From Sclerotiophoma versabilis (Eukaryota > Ascomycota > Dothideomycetes > Pleosporales > Didymellaceae), in contig JAAROD010000095.1 of the NCBI GenBank assembly GCA_012274445.1, positions 310,001-374,000 on the forward strand: a DNA stretch of 64,000 bases, in the 5' to 3' direction. Shown here piece by piece: positions 44,022-56,274 of this stretch. Position 1 is the stretch's first letter, and each line of letters starts with the position of its first letter. The notes beneath the pieces were generated by a model. The model was not told where the DNA came from, searched no databases, and worked only from the letters and a program-made list of their open reading frames with translations. Made by a program: the position numbers and the translations under genes.

Positions 44022-45633
44022 ATTTAATCTCGACCTGCGATGATCTGGAGTATCGAAGAGTAGATGAGTGTGGAAAAAGAGAGAGAAGGAAGAACTGAGA
44101 ACCGAAGAGAATGCTGTAGATACAACCAAGGCGGAGAAGTTGTCACTGATTTATATGACCAAAATCATGCCTGGAACGGACTTATGTCCAAATATACATG
44201 TGTCAGCGGCAGCCGTGAGCCCTGCATGCAAGCTAATTATGCAGACATGCAACAGTTGAGGTGAGGGCTTGTACTTCGTCTAGCACTTCGAATAACGAAA
44301 GCCCGATTCGCCACGGCACGGCGTTTGAAGGAGGTCTGGTGGGTCCTGAGGCACTACTGTGCGTGAAACGGGACGTTTAGCTCGGCATCGTGTCGATGTG
44401 GAGGTCCAGACGGCAGTCTCGCACGCCAACCAGCCGCCGGCAGGGTCAAGAGGCCAACACTTAGGTTAGCGGAGAGGCTGGATGCTTGTACCGAAATGTG
44501 GATAATTTGGCTGGGCGATGGAGTACGCATTCCTAGAACGACTCCTGGGTACCAAAGCACAAGACCCGTACTGAAGGTGCTTCCAAATCCACCAGTGGAC
44601 CCCTACTCTGCCGAGATAAACGGTTCGTCTAGAGTTCGACCAATGTCACTCCGGCTGATTGTGAGACACTTGCCCTTCAAGGTGGTGGGCCCGAGTCTCC
44701 GAGATCGTTACCGCGGGATTCGATCCGAGCGGGAGATCGCTTAACCTTCTGTGGGGTCCGGTTTGTTACAAGATCTTGAGATGCCGCCATGCGAGGAACG
44801 GGCCTCTGTGGCTGAACGGAACTGTCCTTCGCCGTTAAATTGTTGCTCAATAAGCACTCGAGGAGCATTTGACCTGCATACACAGGGGCAGCTATTGAGA
44901 GGCGTATCGGGCGCTGCATTGTTGTAACACGAGAAATTACTATGTCACGGCCGAATGAAAGCAGTGGCAACGCGCGAGACCAGCTTGCCTGCATGGCTGC
45001 GGCACAGTCAGAATTAGGTTTGAAAATCCCAGGGACTCCATGGTATTGCAGCCTCAACCTGCTATTCAGGCCAGCACTCTCAACATGTTCTAGAAGAAGA
45101 GGTTCGGTGCATGCTCCTTTGTTGGGAAGCGCATGGTAAGTCCAGATGAACACCTGCGTACTGCAACTCTTTTAAAAGACCTTACAGGAAGCTGACAGAT
45201 CTAGACACTGTGTTCAATATAACAGTGCCCGCCTGGTGGGTGTACGGTGGAAAGGCTTTGCTAGGCGCGGCCTGCTCTGGGCTCAGACAGTTGTGAGTAA
45301 CACAAGGATTCCATGTTCCGGTGCCGTGTCGACCGCTGGCCGCGGGTACTCTTGCCTGCATCCTTTCTACTAAGCGTTAGCTGCAGGTCAGCGGCTGTTA
45401 GTAATAATCACGTTCAAAACTTCACCCCTATGTCGCTAATACGCTCCGCAATGTTCTCCGCGGCCTTGGCTTGGAGGCAAAGGGTGTATCGGATGGGTGG
45501 TTGGCGTGAAGAGGACAAAGGGCGTAGTGCTAAGAAGAACGCAAGTCATTAGCGTGGTGACGTCACTGCTAAAGCCGTAGGCAGCTGCACAAACATCTCG
45601 ACTCTGCGCGCAACAGCTCCATCAACGCTCAAG
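44022..45633. other. Intergenic, about 1.6 kb
   Basis: Divergent region between the SnoaL-like gene and the PIP5K-fold gene. A possible tRNA B-box-like string near 44710 lacks an A box and cloverleaf (rejected). Nothing else recognised. Confidence 0.5.
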
Positions 45634-46814
45634 ATGGGACGCCGACAGCGCCTGGTCAGCACGTCTATCTTGCGCGCCATATTCGTCACTAAGCCTGTGA
45701 ACAACGACGAGAATGCACAGCCCAGTCTCCTTGCACGCATCCTTTCCTTTTTCTCCTTCTTCCAGCTCACACTTGCACGCTATCGTGATCAAGTCTTCAA
45801 GAAACTCAGGAACGAGTCATGGCAGATCGATGAGGATGAGTACACGGAAAGCTTTAGGAGCCCAAGTAAAGGGAAGAGGACCGACTTGAAGTCTGTTGGA
45901 GATTTGGGATACTCTGGCTCAGTGCGTAAGACATGGACCGCATATGCTTCACTACTAACGAATTGCAGACATTCTTCACGACCCCGAATACTAAATTTCT
46001 GGTTAAATCACTGCCGCGTCACTTCGAACAGTCATTCTTCCGTAAACGACTTCTCTATCCTTATGTCGAGCACATGGAGTTCAACAAGGACTCTTTGCTC
46101 GTCCGCATCACCGACCTGCTCTATTGCCCGACAACGACGCTTGGTGCCCTCCTGGGTGCCGCTCCCAGCCACCATATCGTGATGGAGAACATCTTATATG
46201 GGAAGTCAAGCTGCAACAAGAACCAACAGAAGCAATGGGAGACATTCGACTTAAAACCAAATGACTACTTCTTTCCAGAGCGAGATATTGCTGGCGGCAG
46301 ACTGGCACCTGAAAGTGTCAAAAATCGTCTCATCGATGAATTCGAGGACAAAATCAGGGTCACCATCGATCAGAAAGAGGAGCTCATTGCGCAACTATCA
46401 AAGGACAGCAAGCTATTACAGGAGAATAATGCAGTCGACTACTCCCTATTCTTGGTTCGCTATCCCGCAGATTTGAATTCTGGGGAACACAAGGTCCCAA
46501 CTCCACCAGGACGTGGCTCGGCGTGGCGTACAGGTGTTGCGTCACGAGACGGGAAGTGGGTCTACCGAGCTATTGTTCTGGACTTCTTCTGGTCGAAAGA
46601 TGCATTGCAAGCACATGCTTTTACTGGCCTGGTGAAATTATACAACGCGCTTAAGTTTGGCAAAGACCACGGGCCAATGAGCATTACCACGAGCAGCGAT
46701 GAATACAGGCAGAGATTCTTGGGAATGGTCGAGAATATGGTCGAAGTACCGGACAGCTCTGGACGACCGTCAGGCGAGATCAGGAGCCCGCCAAGCGGTC
46801 CTCAGGACGCGTAA
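45634..46814 (+). CDS. PIP5K-fold (phosphatidylinositol phosphate kinase-like) protein
   Basis: Exons 45634-45921 and 45969-46814 (47-nt intron with ACTAAC branch) encode 377 aa. The PIP kinase elements, in order, are FLVKSLPR with a lysine at 109 in the ATP-lysine position, HIVMENILYG, FDLKPND at 189-195, VDYSLFLV near 252, and VYRAIVLDFFW with Asp301. The usual DLKGS motif reads DLKPN, so it may be inactive or have changed specificity. The N-terminal 60 residues are basic with a hydrophobic LLARILSFFSFFQLTLARY segment that could contact membrane. PIP kinases phosphorylate phosphoinositides; the true role of this fungal type is unknown. Confidence 0.75.
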
Positions 46815-48335
46815 GAAGACCACGGAGCTAAACCTTGTTTGTAATTTTTTTTTACATGTGTATTCCTTGGAGTTGAACGTTGTTAAAAGTAGAAAGATAC
46901 CCTACGCATTGTCATGGATCTGTTCTTCGAAATGAGTGGCCCAATCATGAAAGTTCCTCGAATTAGACCTGCCATCATGACCCCCAAATACTAATGAGCG
47001 CCAGGACGCTGCATCTCAATCGTACCATTGTTGGCACACACACGTCTAGAAAGCAAGCGTCACGTCCCGTTCTGACTTTTGAGCTTGAAGATACTTTTAG
47101 CCAAATCAAACGCTGCGCTTCATATGCTGTCAGTGAAATGGCCCTTCCCCTAGTACCAACTGTATACTCGTTGACCATACTGCACCCTGGGGTGCAGTTC
47201 GACGCTGGTTGAGTTACGACGAAGGCAAATATACGGGTAAACAAGGTCGTATGTCTGGCCTGCACAGAGGTAGGTCAGTTCTTATGGTTCGCCAATAATT
47301 GGATGCTTCTGAAAAGAAGGCGATAGATCAAACATAGAAACGCGCAGAGCTACGCGCAGGAAGCTCCAGATTCGACAGCGGTGAGGTTGACGCTTAACGC
47401 TTAACATGTCGTCATTAGACATGGTTGGCATGCTTGCGAATCACTATGTGGATGAAGCTGGACAACACACAAGTGGGCTGTCTCACGATGGTCCCTGTGT
47501 GCCCTGCATAAAGGTGGCTGTAGCCGGGGTATTCCTAGGATCTTCTCCGCGATGTGCAAGAGTTATTGGGTCCGGTAATAAGCTCCTTGCCCACACGTTC
47601 TCGTCCAGTTGATAGCTACCACGATCCTACCCGCGCTTCTTTGCTATATGATGCAGATGTTCACGAGATCGTCCAGGTGGCTTGCGGAGGACACTACGTC
47701 ATCCGAGCTTTGGGCACGAACAGGTTCACGCTTCTACCAAAGAAAACTTAACACAGCTTCAGTTCCTCGACAATGCGTTGACAGAATGACAGAACACATA
47801 GTTCCATGATGTTCAAAGGCAGGACGCGTTGTGCAAGGGGAATGCATTGGCGGCAAGTGGGTTGGGTTCGTAGGCAGATCTGCGGCTCCTCACGCCCCAA
47901 GCGTGCGATGTAGGCGGTGACAGAGACATGTGATGTCATATTTTCTATCCCTACCCACAACAAGTCACAGCTATCGTGACTTTAGAGCGCAAGTGCGCGA
48001 CTGGCATAATTGTTTTCTTCCCAGTGCGCATTAGGATGCGCTTGCCACTTGAGCTGTTATACTTGGCTGTGCCTGCATCACGCGTGCAATAGACCCCAAC
48101 CTCCCCAGATTCATCATCCTCACACCTCAGGTCTATATTGTTTATACATAACTACCTCCAGGCTACAGTCGCCTGGCTCTCACTGCGTTTATCAACACGC
48201 TATCGCCCATCAGGCCGCCTCGCGCTTCCGTACGTACGCCGATTGTGGTCCAATCACAGCCGCGATTGCTCAGCCTGCCTTACGTCACACGCCTGGCTAC
48301 GCCATCCGGTATCCTGGCGAGCGACCCATAGAAAG
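46815..48335. other. Intergenic, about 1.5 kb
   Basis: Between the PIP5K-fold gene and the glycine-zipper gene (same strand). No gene, tandem repeat or RNA recognised. Confidence 0.5.
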
Positions 48336-50285
48336 ATGTCTGTTCTTGCGTTCAAGGCGCTTGGTTACGGCGCCGAACAGATCCCAGACAAATTTTTCGA
48401 AAAGATCCCAGGCGGCTTTTTCAAACCAGGAGAAGAGAGAGAGAAGATCAAGAAGAATCGATCGTTACCTCAAGAAAAGGGCAGGCGCAGCAGCGAGCGA
48501 TCACGACGAGAGCGCAGTCCTCACAACGACTATTCAGACTACAGCAGCCGTGACTCCGACTACGAAGAAGAACAACAGGGAGAGCGCAGACGCCGAAAGA
48601 GCACAGGCAGAAGTACTAGTCGGAGCTTAAGCCGCGGAAGAGACAAGCAGCGCAGTAGGGACGTAGACGGGGAATATAGCAACAGAAACATGGGATACGC
48701 AGAGCAGGGCCAGGGTCAAGGGCCATATTTCCCACCACCGCCAACGTCCGAGTATGCGCCTTACAGCCCCCAGGAACATGCCTCCAGGCCAAACCAGGGT
48801 GACTACCGACCAACATCGGCTCAGCCCCGTGCTGCCTACCCAACACAGGTAAATAGTCCTTTTCGTTCTCGAAGTGCGACATATCCGATGATGGTCTCTC
48901 ACCCAACGCCGGTGAACTCATGTCCACCGATGTTGCTGAATAAGCCACCTTCGAACGCACAGTCTCCTTTTGCTAGTCTGCAGCCTCACTTATTCGAACG
49001 CCTTCGTCATGCCACTCCCATCTCAGCTTCTTTCTCACCATCCTATGAGCCGCCTCTTGCGGCAGTGTTACGCCGACCACCTACTAACACTCCTCAGCCC
49101 ACATACAATCAAACATTTCCAACACAGCCGCCCGTTGACAGACATGACGGCACTTCGCCACCTGCAGTAGCATATGGCGATGAAGCAGCGCATCGGTATG
49201 AGGGGATCCAGCATGCAAAGGCAGGCCAGGCACCACAGCCTCGATCAGGGTCTGCAGCACGCTACACTCCAGGTCCTGGATACGCCCCTTCGCCTGCATC
49301 GATGCCTGCAGCACCAATTCCTCCTCCAGCTGTTGGAGTCAACTCTCCGTCATTTGGTGCAAACACGCCATATGCTCCTTACAATCCTGCAACTTATGCC
49401 GCCCACAGCCCTGCCTACCCTTCTGCAACCGACTATGCCTCACCACCAGCGTTCTATCGTCAGCAATCACGCTCCCAGCCCTCTTTCGATCAAAATCAGC
49501 ATTACTCTTCCAACAATCCTCGCAGCTCCGACCAGCAAATCGCTCCATACGATGACCGCCACTCTCCTAGCCGCCGTAGCAGCACCAAGCACGACCGCCG
49601 AGAACATCGGCATAGGGCTAGGTCTGCAGATTCCCGCAGTTCTCGTCGTGAAAGATCTCGTATGTCCGACATGCGTGAAAGATTCGACGATATGGATCTG
49701 CGGACAAAGAATCTAGGGGCTACAGTGGCTGGTGCGTTGGCAGGAGGGTTTGCAGGCAGAGCTGCGGGTAAGAGTAGGCTGACTATGCTAGCAGGTGCCG
49801 CGGCCGGTGCGCTTGGTGGGCAGGCGATCGCTACTAGGAATGTCGATAGGTATGTGCACTATGAAGAAGAGTGATGTCGCGATGTAGACTTACCCGAAAG
49901 CAGGGCCAAAGACGAGCATGGACGACTCCCGTCACGCTCACACTCGCGTTCTCGACACCGAAAGCCTGATGATCGTGACCGCAGCCGTGACCGCAAGAGC
50001 GGGGGAGGTCTTCGAGCTAGAAGCCGAAGTATCATTGACCGCTTCCGCTCAAAGTCTCGAGGACGAGATAGTCGTGATGATCGCGACCGGCAGTACGACA
50101 GCGACAGTTACGACGACAGCGATGACCGCCGCACACGCCGGGATAGGAGCAGAGATAGTCGACGCCCTGACCGTGGATACAAAGTTCATGAGGAACATGA
50201 CTACTTTACGGAGTCTGATTCTGGGGGTGACGGGTCGCCTGTGGTCCAGCGTAGAAAAAAGACTATCAAGAGAAGGGACTACTAG
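48336..50285 (+). CDS. Glycine-zipper, Arg/Ser-rich protein of unknown function
   Basis: Exons 48336-49849 and 49904-50285 encode 631 aa. The first 40 residues are hydrophobic/aromatic (FKALGYGAEQIPDKFFEKIPGGFF), then a long Pro/Ser/Tyr-rich disordered region. At about 460-505 lies a GxxxG-type glycine zipper (LGATVAGALAGGFAGRAAG, LTMLAGAAAGALGG), a motif linked to membrane insertion. After it come Arg/Asp/Ser repeats (about 510-630). The intron (GTATGT, GCAG) is just after the zipper; without splicing the protein ends YVHYEEE. Family resemblance is to fungal glycine-zipper DUF proteins; no activity is known. Confidence 0.72.
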
Positions 50286-51975
50286 AAATATGGTGCAAGG
50301 CGTAGCTAAACGAAGAGATGACTATATGACTAGCTTTGGAATCACTGTTTTGCTTTTCGTCCGGGGGCACTTTGGAAAGATTTTAGACAGGAACGACTGC
50401 TGATAACGACCAACGAATAAATGAGGAATGACAACACCTAAAGCTTGGAAGATTCCAGTACTTCAATCCCCCCTTTTCGGGCGGATAAACTCTTCGAAGG
50501 ATTCTATACCCAGTCCTTTGCTTGATTGCTGAGCGAGTGAAGCTCCGAGCAATACGGCCAGCAGCGGCCAATTCTACCAATTCACTCCAACACTGCCCAT
50601 GCTCGAGCGGCCATACCCTTGTGCTCACCACCTTGTCCGCAGACCGCCCGAGATTCACCGTACACTATGACAATCCACTCTATCATCGGCTTGCCTTCTT
50701 TACTCCAAGACATGTCACCATCTCGGCCAATCTCTGGCCTTACATCATCGGACCGTCTCCGTGTCTCACCGTCCCTTTTATCAAAGAGATTCTTGATCAT
50801 GCGAGTCGGAGTTGTGTCCGACGACATATTGTTGCGCAAACGCGTGTATGTGCATGCCAGCTCACCGTATTCGGTGGTGATATAGATGGCGGAGGGCCGG
50901 ACAAAGCGAATACCACTGTTGCAGCACTTGCGCGTTCCTGCATGATATGAACTGGCTGGACTGCGAATGTGGTCTGCCTGTGCAGTTGATAAGGGAAATG
51001 TACGTGTAAGGGATCAGTGTCTGGATCATCTGCGGCGATCTGCGCCGTGCTAGATTTCCACGTGTGCTCCCGTAGTGCGGCTCTAGGCGGGCTCGGGCGC
51101 GTCGAAGAGTTTGAGACTGCGGGCTCTGTCACAACGGAGCCAAGCCGGTGTTTACTTGTTATGCGTCACGGGCTGGAAAGGTTCTGCAGAGGATGCTGCG
51201 AGGCTGAATGCTTCCGGAGAAGTCTCGCCGAGCATGACCGCACCCGCGAATCACCCGACGAACCACACCACCAAACAACGTCCACGGCGGAAACGAAAAT
51301 GCCATGTTTCACGGTTCCAGCACTCGCCCTAGCTGCATGTGAGGGCCCTGCTCGACGTCGCTTGGGCGCTGACGTCGCATCATGCGGCAGCTCTAACCAA
51401 ATGCACATCTTGATCACTAGCGCCTCGTCGTTGTCGCTTTGTTTGCTGCAGCTCTAGCGTTTATCCGCCGTTCGAGAAAGCTTCTGGAAACGCACTATCG
51501 TCAACGCAAACACGGCTGACAGGCCCCGGAGCGCTTCCGTTGCAGGGATCAGCACGGATCTGCAACGGTGGTCGCTATTTGGGCGAGTGGATTCAGACAG
51601 TCCTCTTGAGTGGTAGGTTCTGCGAGTCGGGGTTTGGGTATGGTGTTCACAGCGGTAAGTTGGGAAAGGGTGGCGAGTCTACGGGCAGGGCGGACGGGGA
51701 AATTGTGGGTGCTGGGCGTTTGAAGACAGACTGGGGCGCTGGAAACGCACAAGTACAAAGGTCTGCTGCGCCCCTGGTTGTGGCTGTTTGGTTCAGTAAC
51801 CTTTTGTGTGAGGATCGGATCCCATGCGAAGTTTGGAACCTGCGAAGAAAGAAAAGGCTTGGTGGAGCCTTGATTCGAAAACCACGCACACGCCTAAATA
51901 CACATACTCACTGTTTCCCTCGGTGCAACAGCAGCGAGCTCCTTCCGCGTTACGAATCTCGCAGACCAATCGTTC
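50286..51975. other. Intergenic, about 1.7 kb
   Basis: Overlapping short frames on both strands, none with a recognised motif. The frame entering 51976 belongs to the next gene. Confidence 0.45.
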
Positions 51976-51981
51976 TTGACC

Positions 51982-52899
51982 ATGACGTTCACTACGAAAT
52001 CTCCCTTCCTCGATATGCTCCCGTCTGAGCTTCGACTACGCATCTACGATTACCTCCTCGTTGCAGACAAACCCTTGAAGGGTGTGATTGCCCGGCGAAA
52101 CACTAAATACGGTCTGGACATGAAGATGCTTCGGGTCAGCAAGCAGATCCACGCAGAAGCCAGAAACGCCTTCTTTGGCAAGAACACGTTCTACGTTACA
52201 TCACTGCCAAGCCAAAGCGACAACGACGTCGAAGGGTCCGGCGCCTTCGAACCACCACTACAAGCAAAAGACCTCCCCCTGATACGGCATCTCGAAATCG
52301 ATCCCCTGTACTATCCCAAGAAGTTAAAGACCAAACCCAGTGTTGGCGGTTGGAGGCCCATCTGTCCCACTGCAGAACGGTACATTATGAACTTGACGCA
52401 CCTGCTCACTTTCGTCAAGCCGACTCTGCTGAGTCTAAGCTTCAAGGCGGATACGCGGCCATACACGAGTTTCAGCGATGAGGTCTTCGGCGCGCTCTCG
52501 TCGGACGATGAGAGCCTGGACGATTCACTGGATGTGAAGAAAGTGCTGACTGCATTTCATGTTATTGAGGATAATCTGCGCTTCAGAAAGGCTGTGTCGG
52601 AGCTTGTTGCTGTGAGGAGCATTTCGGTCACCTTCAACTTCCCGGAGTCAGACTTCAATTTCAACATCGAGAAGCAAGAGTTGTGCAAGCGGGGGTTGCT
52701 GTTTTTAGCGTGTCAGACGGTCTTTGCGAGGAGTGAGATCAAGATTAAGGCCATGTTGGACGGATTTAGTGATGATGGGCTCGAAGAGGCTGAGGACGAA
52801 GAGGCGAACGAGCTTGATTCGACGTCGTTGAGTGGCCAGCGTCGAGAGTCGGTCGGCGTGGTGCAGGAGGCGAGGCGCGTTGTCGAGATGATGAAGTGA
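51982..52899 (+). CDS. F-box-like (2EXR-type) protein
   Basis: Intronless, 305 aa from ATG at 51982 (a Met two codons upstream gives 307). The N-terminal LDMLPSELRLRIYDYLL (residues 8-24) is the F-box/2EXR-like motif widespread in filamentous fungi, and LRVSKQIHAEARNAFFGKNTFYV follows as in that family. The rest is a helical, acidic domain ending in an EEAEDEEANELD run. Such proteins may recruit SCF ubiquitin ligases, but the fungal expansion is poorly characterised. Confidence 0.7.
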   Translation: MTFTTKSPFLDMLPSELRLRIYDYLLVADKPLKGVIARRNTKYGLDMKMLRVSKQIHAEARNAFFGKNTFYVTSLPSQSDNDVEGSGAFEPPLQAKDLPLIRHLEIDPLYYPKKLKTKPSVGGWRPICPTAERYIMNLTHLLTFVKPTLLSLSFKADTRPYTSFSDEVFGALSSDDESLDDSLDVKKVLTAFHVIEDNLRFRKAVSELVAVRSISVTFNFPESDFNFNIEKQELCKRGLLFLACQTVFARSEIKIKAMLDGFSDDGLEEAEDEEANELDSTSLSGQRRESVGVVQEARRVVEMMK

Positions 52900-53250
52900 T
52901 TCTGCTAGGCAGTGATGTTGATGATTTGATGATACCCATGTTTGTAAGAGTGTTGTACATAGACTTCAGGAGGTGTCAACCCTGCCTTTGTGGCGACAGC
53001 ACAGCTAGGCAATGTAAACGTCATGCAACAGATATAGAGGTAAAGTGAAGACACATTGTTTCAATCTAGTACATGCTGTACAGCAAGCACAAGTAATGCG
53101 CATTATGCGCTATCTTTCCCTAAGCATCGGCGCGTAGAATATCATACATGAGGAAACATGCATCGCTTACGTAGTGTGAGCTTGGGGACATGCAAGGTCG
53201 AACACTCGTATCCAGCAACTGTGTTGAAGCTTGGGGAGCGCACGATGGAT
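52900..53250. other. Intergenic between F-box-like and methyltransferase genes
   Basis: About 350 bp, convergent 3' ends. Nothing seen. Confidence 0.5.
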
Positions 53251-55713
53251 TCAAGTGCTCTTTGAGCGTGATCCAAGGAATACAATCTCTTCATCACTAT
53301 CCTCCTCCTCTGTTTCCATTGCACCCTTTTCTCGAGGCTCCGCTGATAGAGTTCGTGAACGACGATTATATGTGGCACCACCCAGGCCAGTGCGTGATGA
53401 ACCTACCGCTCGTTTCGCTCTTGGAATACGGGCCTGGATTTTCTTGTTTTGACCCCAGAGGGGCAATGGAAATCGTGGCTTGATCGTCTTTTCCAGCCGC
53501 GATAGATAACGGTACTGCGGACGAGCAGGTGTGGTGTGATAAGATGCCGAAGGCCTGTCGATGTCAATGATGTCCTTTTCGATGATGACCTCCTTTTGTT
53601 CCAAAAACTCAAGGAGATCTTGAATTTCATCCTCTGCATCGATGAGCCCATTATCAAATGCCTCCATGGTGGCCGCGCAAGAAAGGAAATAATTTTTACC
53701 CGACACCGGGGGAAAGGCATTTCCACATTGTTGTTTAGCATCACTGACAGAACCTGTGAACTGGTGGTCGAGGCCAAATCCTTGGAGTGCAGCTAGCTCA
53801 AGAACAGTCATCATCCGCTTGCCAGTGTAATGAACGTTGTCACCTCCGCTGGTGGTAATGCAATTCGCCATTGACACATGAGGGTGAACAGGTGGACGGT
53901 CCACTCTGTTCTGTTCTTGCTTCTGGTGATACTTGTGGTTTTCCAAATGACTCTCGACTTGCACGAGTGGTCGTAATGCATCTTCGATCGTAACGTAGCG
54001 CTTCAGACCCGATTTCGGTGGACCACACTTGGGCTTAGGAAACGGTGGCAAGGGATGGCCGATCCTGTTCCGCGTCAGTGAAGCTTTTCATTCTGGCATT
54101 CAAAGCCCATACTTGGCGCCGAAGAAAAAAAGTCGACGTCGCTGTGCGCCAAGTTCAAGCCAAGCCAGGTTTTGGACTCGATACCTGACGTTGTAGCCGG
54201 CGGAAAGGAAATCGTTCAGTAACCGGCGAAAATGTAGGCGATGCTTCTCTTTCTTGATGAGACCAGGTGACTGTTCCATCGTGAAGAGACGCGGTTTCAG
54301 CTTCAATAGCCAACCGAGTGGGATATAGATAGTCTCCATGTTGGCTTGGTCATTGACGCCGGCGACGGTACTGTAGAACGATAAGTAGAAACCAAAGAAA
54401 AATGAGAAGATGTACTTACTTGCACTCAGCCCAGTACTGGCATGGACAAGAAAAGTGCGTGATGTCTACGCCGTGCAAGCTTCGCTTGATGATGTCGGAA
54501 AAGTTCCACGCATCCATTTCAAGGTGCATGGCGCCAGGAAAGTTTTGCTTGAAGGCCGCCATCGCGATTGGACACTTCTCCAAGCCCCAGAGAATTCGAA
54601 GTCCTGCTTGTCGAGCACCTGCAGAGGCCCCGCCACAACTGCAGAATCCGTCACCGAGTGTGTACGTTGTGTTCTTTTTCGGGGGTTTCCGACAGCGTTT
54701 CGGTGGGGGCTCAACGATTTCCAGAGATCTTATACGCTTGTGCACTGAGTTTAAGGATTGTGAAGTTGTAGCTGAAGGACATGAAGACTGAGGTGTGGGT
54801 CTTGAAGTTGCGGCGAGAGACGGCTGTGTTGATCTATCACCTCCCGCAAAATCCATGACTTCTCGCTTGTACATCCGCCGTACTTCACCTGCATACGAGG
54901 TGCTCTTTTTGGAGTCGTAGATCTCCACGATATGAACCCATCTGCATATCAGTGTACCCCTGTTGAATATCCAAGACTTGAGTGCGGTATTATCATTTCG
55001 AAGCTGTGTCGGCACTAGAGAATTGACATGTCCAAGCTTCAAAAGGTCATAAGAGAGGTGAGTGAAGATGCAGTCGCGCAAGCTGACGACCTCTCCAGTA
55101 TCGATTTCTTCCGTGCCTTGGACAAAAGCTGGACGGTCATCTCTGTAACTGGTGCGGATGAGCATGAAGAGCTCATTCATCTTTTCTGCAGACTTGTCAG
55201 TGATGCATGCAGCAGAGGCTATAAGCTCACTATCGAACAGAGGTGCAAGGTAGGAGCATCGTCTCATGCGGTAGCCTCGAAGTACGACTTTTTCAGTTTC
55301 AATGCTTTCGATTATCGCTCTTACGAGCAGAAAGTCGCCGCTAATGAGGCCATTGGCCACGCGTCCAGACTGGTCATGAAGTTCCACGACGCTGCCAGGA
55401 CGGATGACGCCGCAGTTCAGACTGATTGATGGCAATTCGAATGAGGTGGGAGTTTCATGGCCGGACCCTGGGTCTGGAACAGGTGAAGCAGTGATATCCT
55501 CATCCTCGTCGCCAATCGTGGTGTACCCGGGACCTTGGTTCTCATCATCCGATGCTTCGGAATCTACTAAAGCATTAATTACAATAGCGTCAGAGAAGAT
55601 GAGAATGATGTACCGTAGTCTTGAACATCCACTTCGGCTGCGCTTAGGGCAGACTCGTCTTCTTCGCCTTCCTCGATCAAAGAAACCACTTCGGCAATTG
55701 TGAGATCTGTCAT
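53251..55713 (-). CDS. rid: RID/Masc1-type cytosine-5 DNA methyltransferase
   Basis: Exons 55713-55614, 55566-54420, 54370-54113 and 54064-53251 (minus) encode 772 aa. An N-terminal BAH-like region spans about 85-220. Motif I is GDGFCSCGGASAGARQAGL (338-356), motif IV is CPCQYWAEC with the catalytic Cys409, motif VI is FTMEQSPGL (EQ in place of the usual ENV, as in fungal RID), motif VIII LGAQRRRLFFFG, and motifs IX-X VLELAALQGF, SVSDAKQQCGNAFPPVSG. RID methylases act with repeat-induced point mutation, which turns C to T in duplicated DNA before meiosis. The acidic tail holds basic patches and ends in SRSKST. All catalytic motifs remain. Confidence 0.9.
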
Positions 55714-56274
55714 TGCGCCTGCTTTAGCGTACAGCAGTAAGCGGGTGTTGTTCGTGGTGTCAAGATACGTGGTGGGTGAGGGTGGAAGAAACGTGAAGTT
55801 GGCGTTGAGGCAAAGACTAAGAGCGAGGTCACCGCTCGATGGTAGGGTAGCTCACAACAATCTTGGCCCTGAGAGCGGCATTGATCTCGTGGTGAAGGTG
55901 AAGATGGGTGCTGTCACTGCGATGATGCGGTGAAGGTGAAACGCTTTGGCTTGCGTTGGGCGTAAGCATGTAGGTGTGGTGAATGTGAGCAGAAGTAAGC
56001 GTGCATGGATAAAAATGCTTGTGCAGTAAACTGGAAGAAATGAGCTGAAGGTGAGAGACAATGAGTAAAAAGATGAAGCGGTGTTACGTCATATGCAAGC
56101 AGAGTAACGAGACTGGAGAGATTGCAAACGGGCCCGGAGGCAAGTGAACATGTCAAGGAACAGGAAGCCGGTCATGGGCCAGTTTTACAAGGCCACTCTA
56201 TCTGTACAGAAGCCCGGTTGGGCGAGCACGTCTCATGGTGTGCAGTACGGAGGTGGATGACTGCGTCTCATCGC
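55714..56274. other. Intergenic upstream of the methyltransferase
   Basis: About 560 bp with the methyltransferase promoter and the Mic19 3' region. No features recognised. Confidence 0.5.

Noticed and set aside
44690..44740. Possible tRNA gene from a B-box-like GATTCGATCC string
   Set aside because: No A box at the right distance and no cloverleaf can be drawn.
48849..48983. Possible intron inside the glycine-zipper gene (GTAAAT to CTGCAG)
   Set aside because: The frame stays open through it and the donor is weak, so splicing cannot be decided from sequence.
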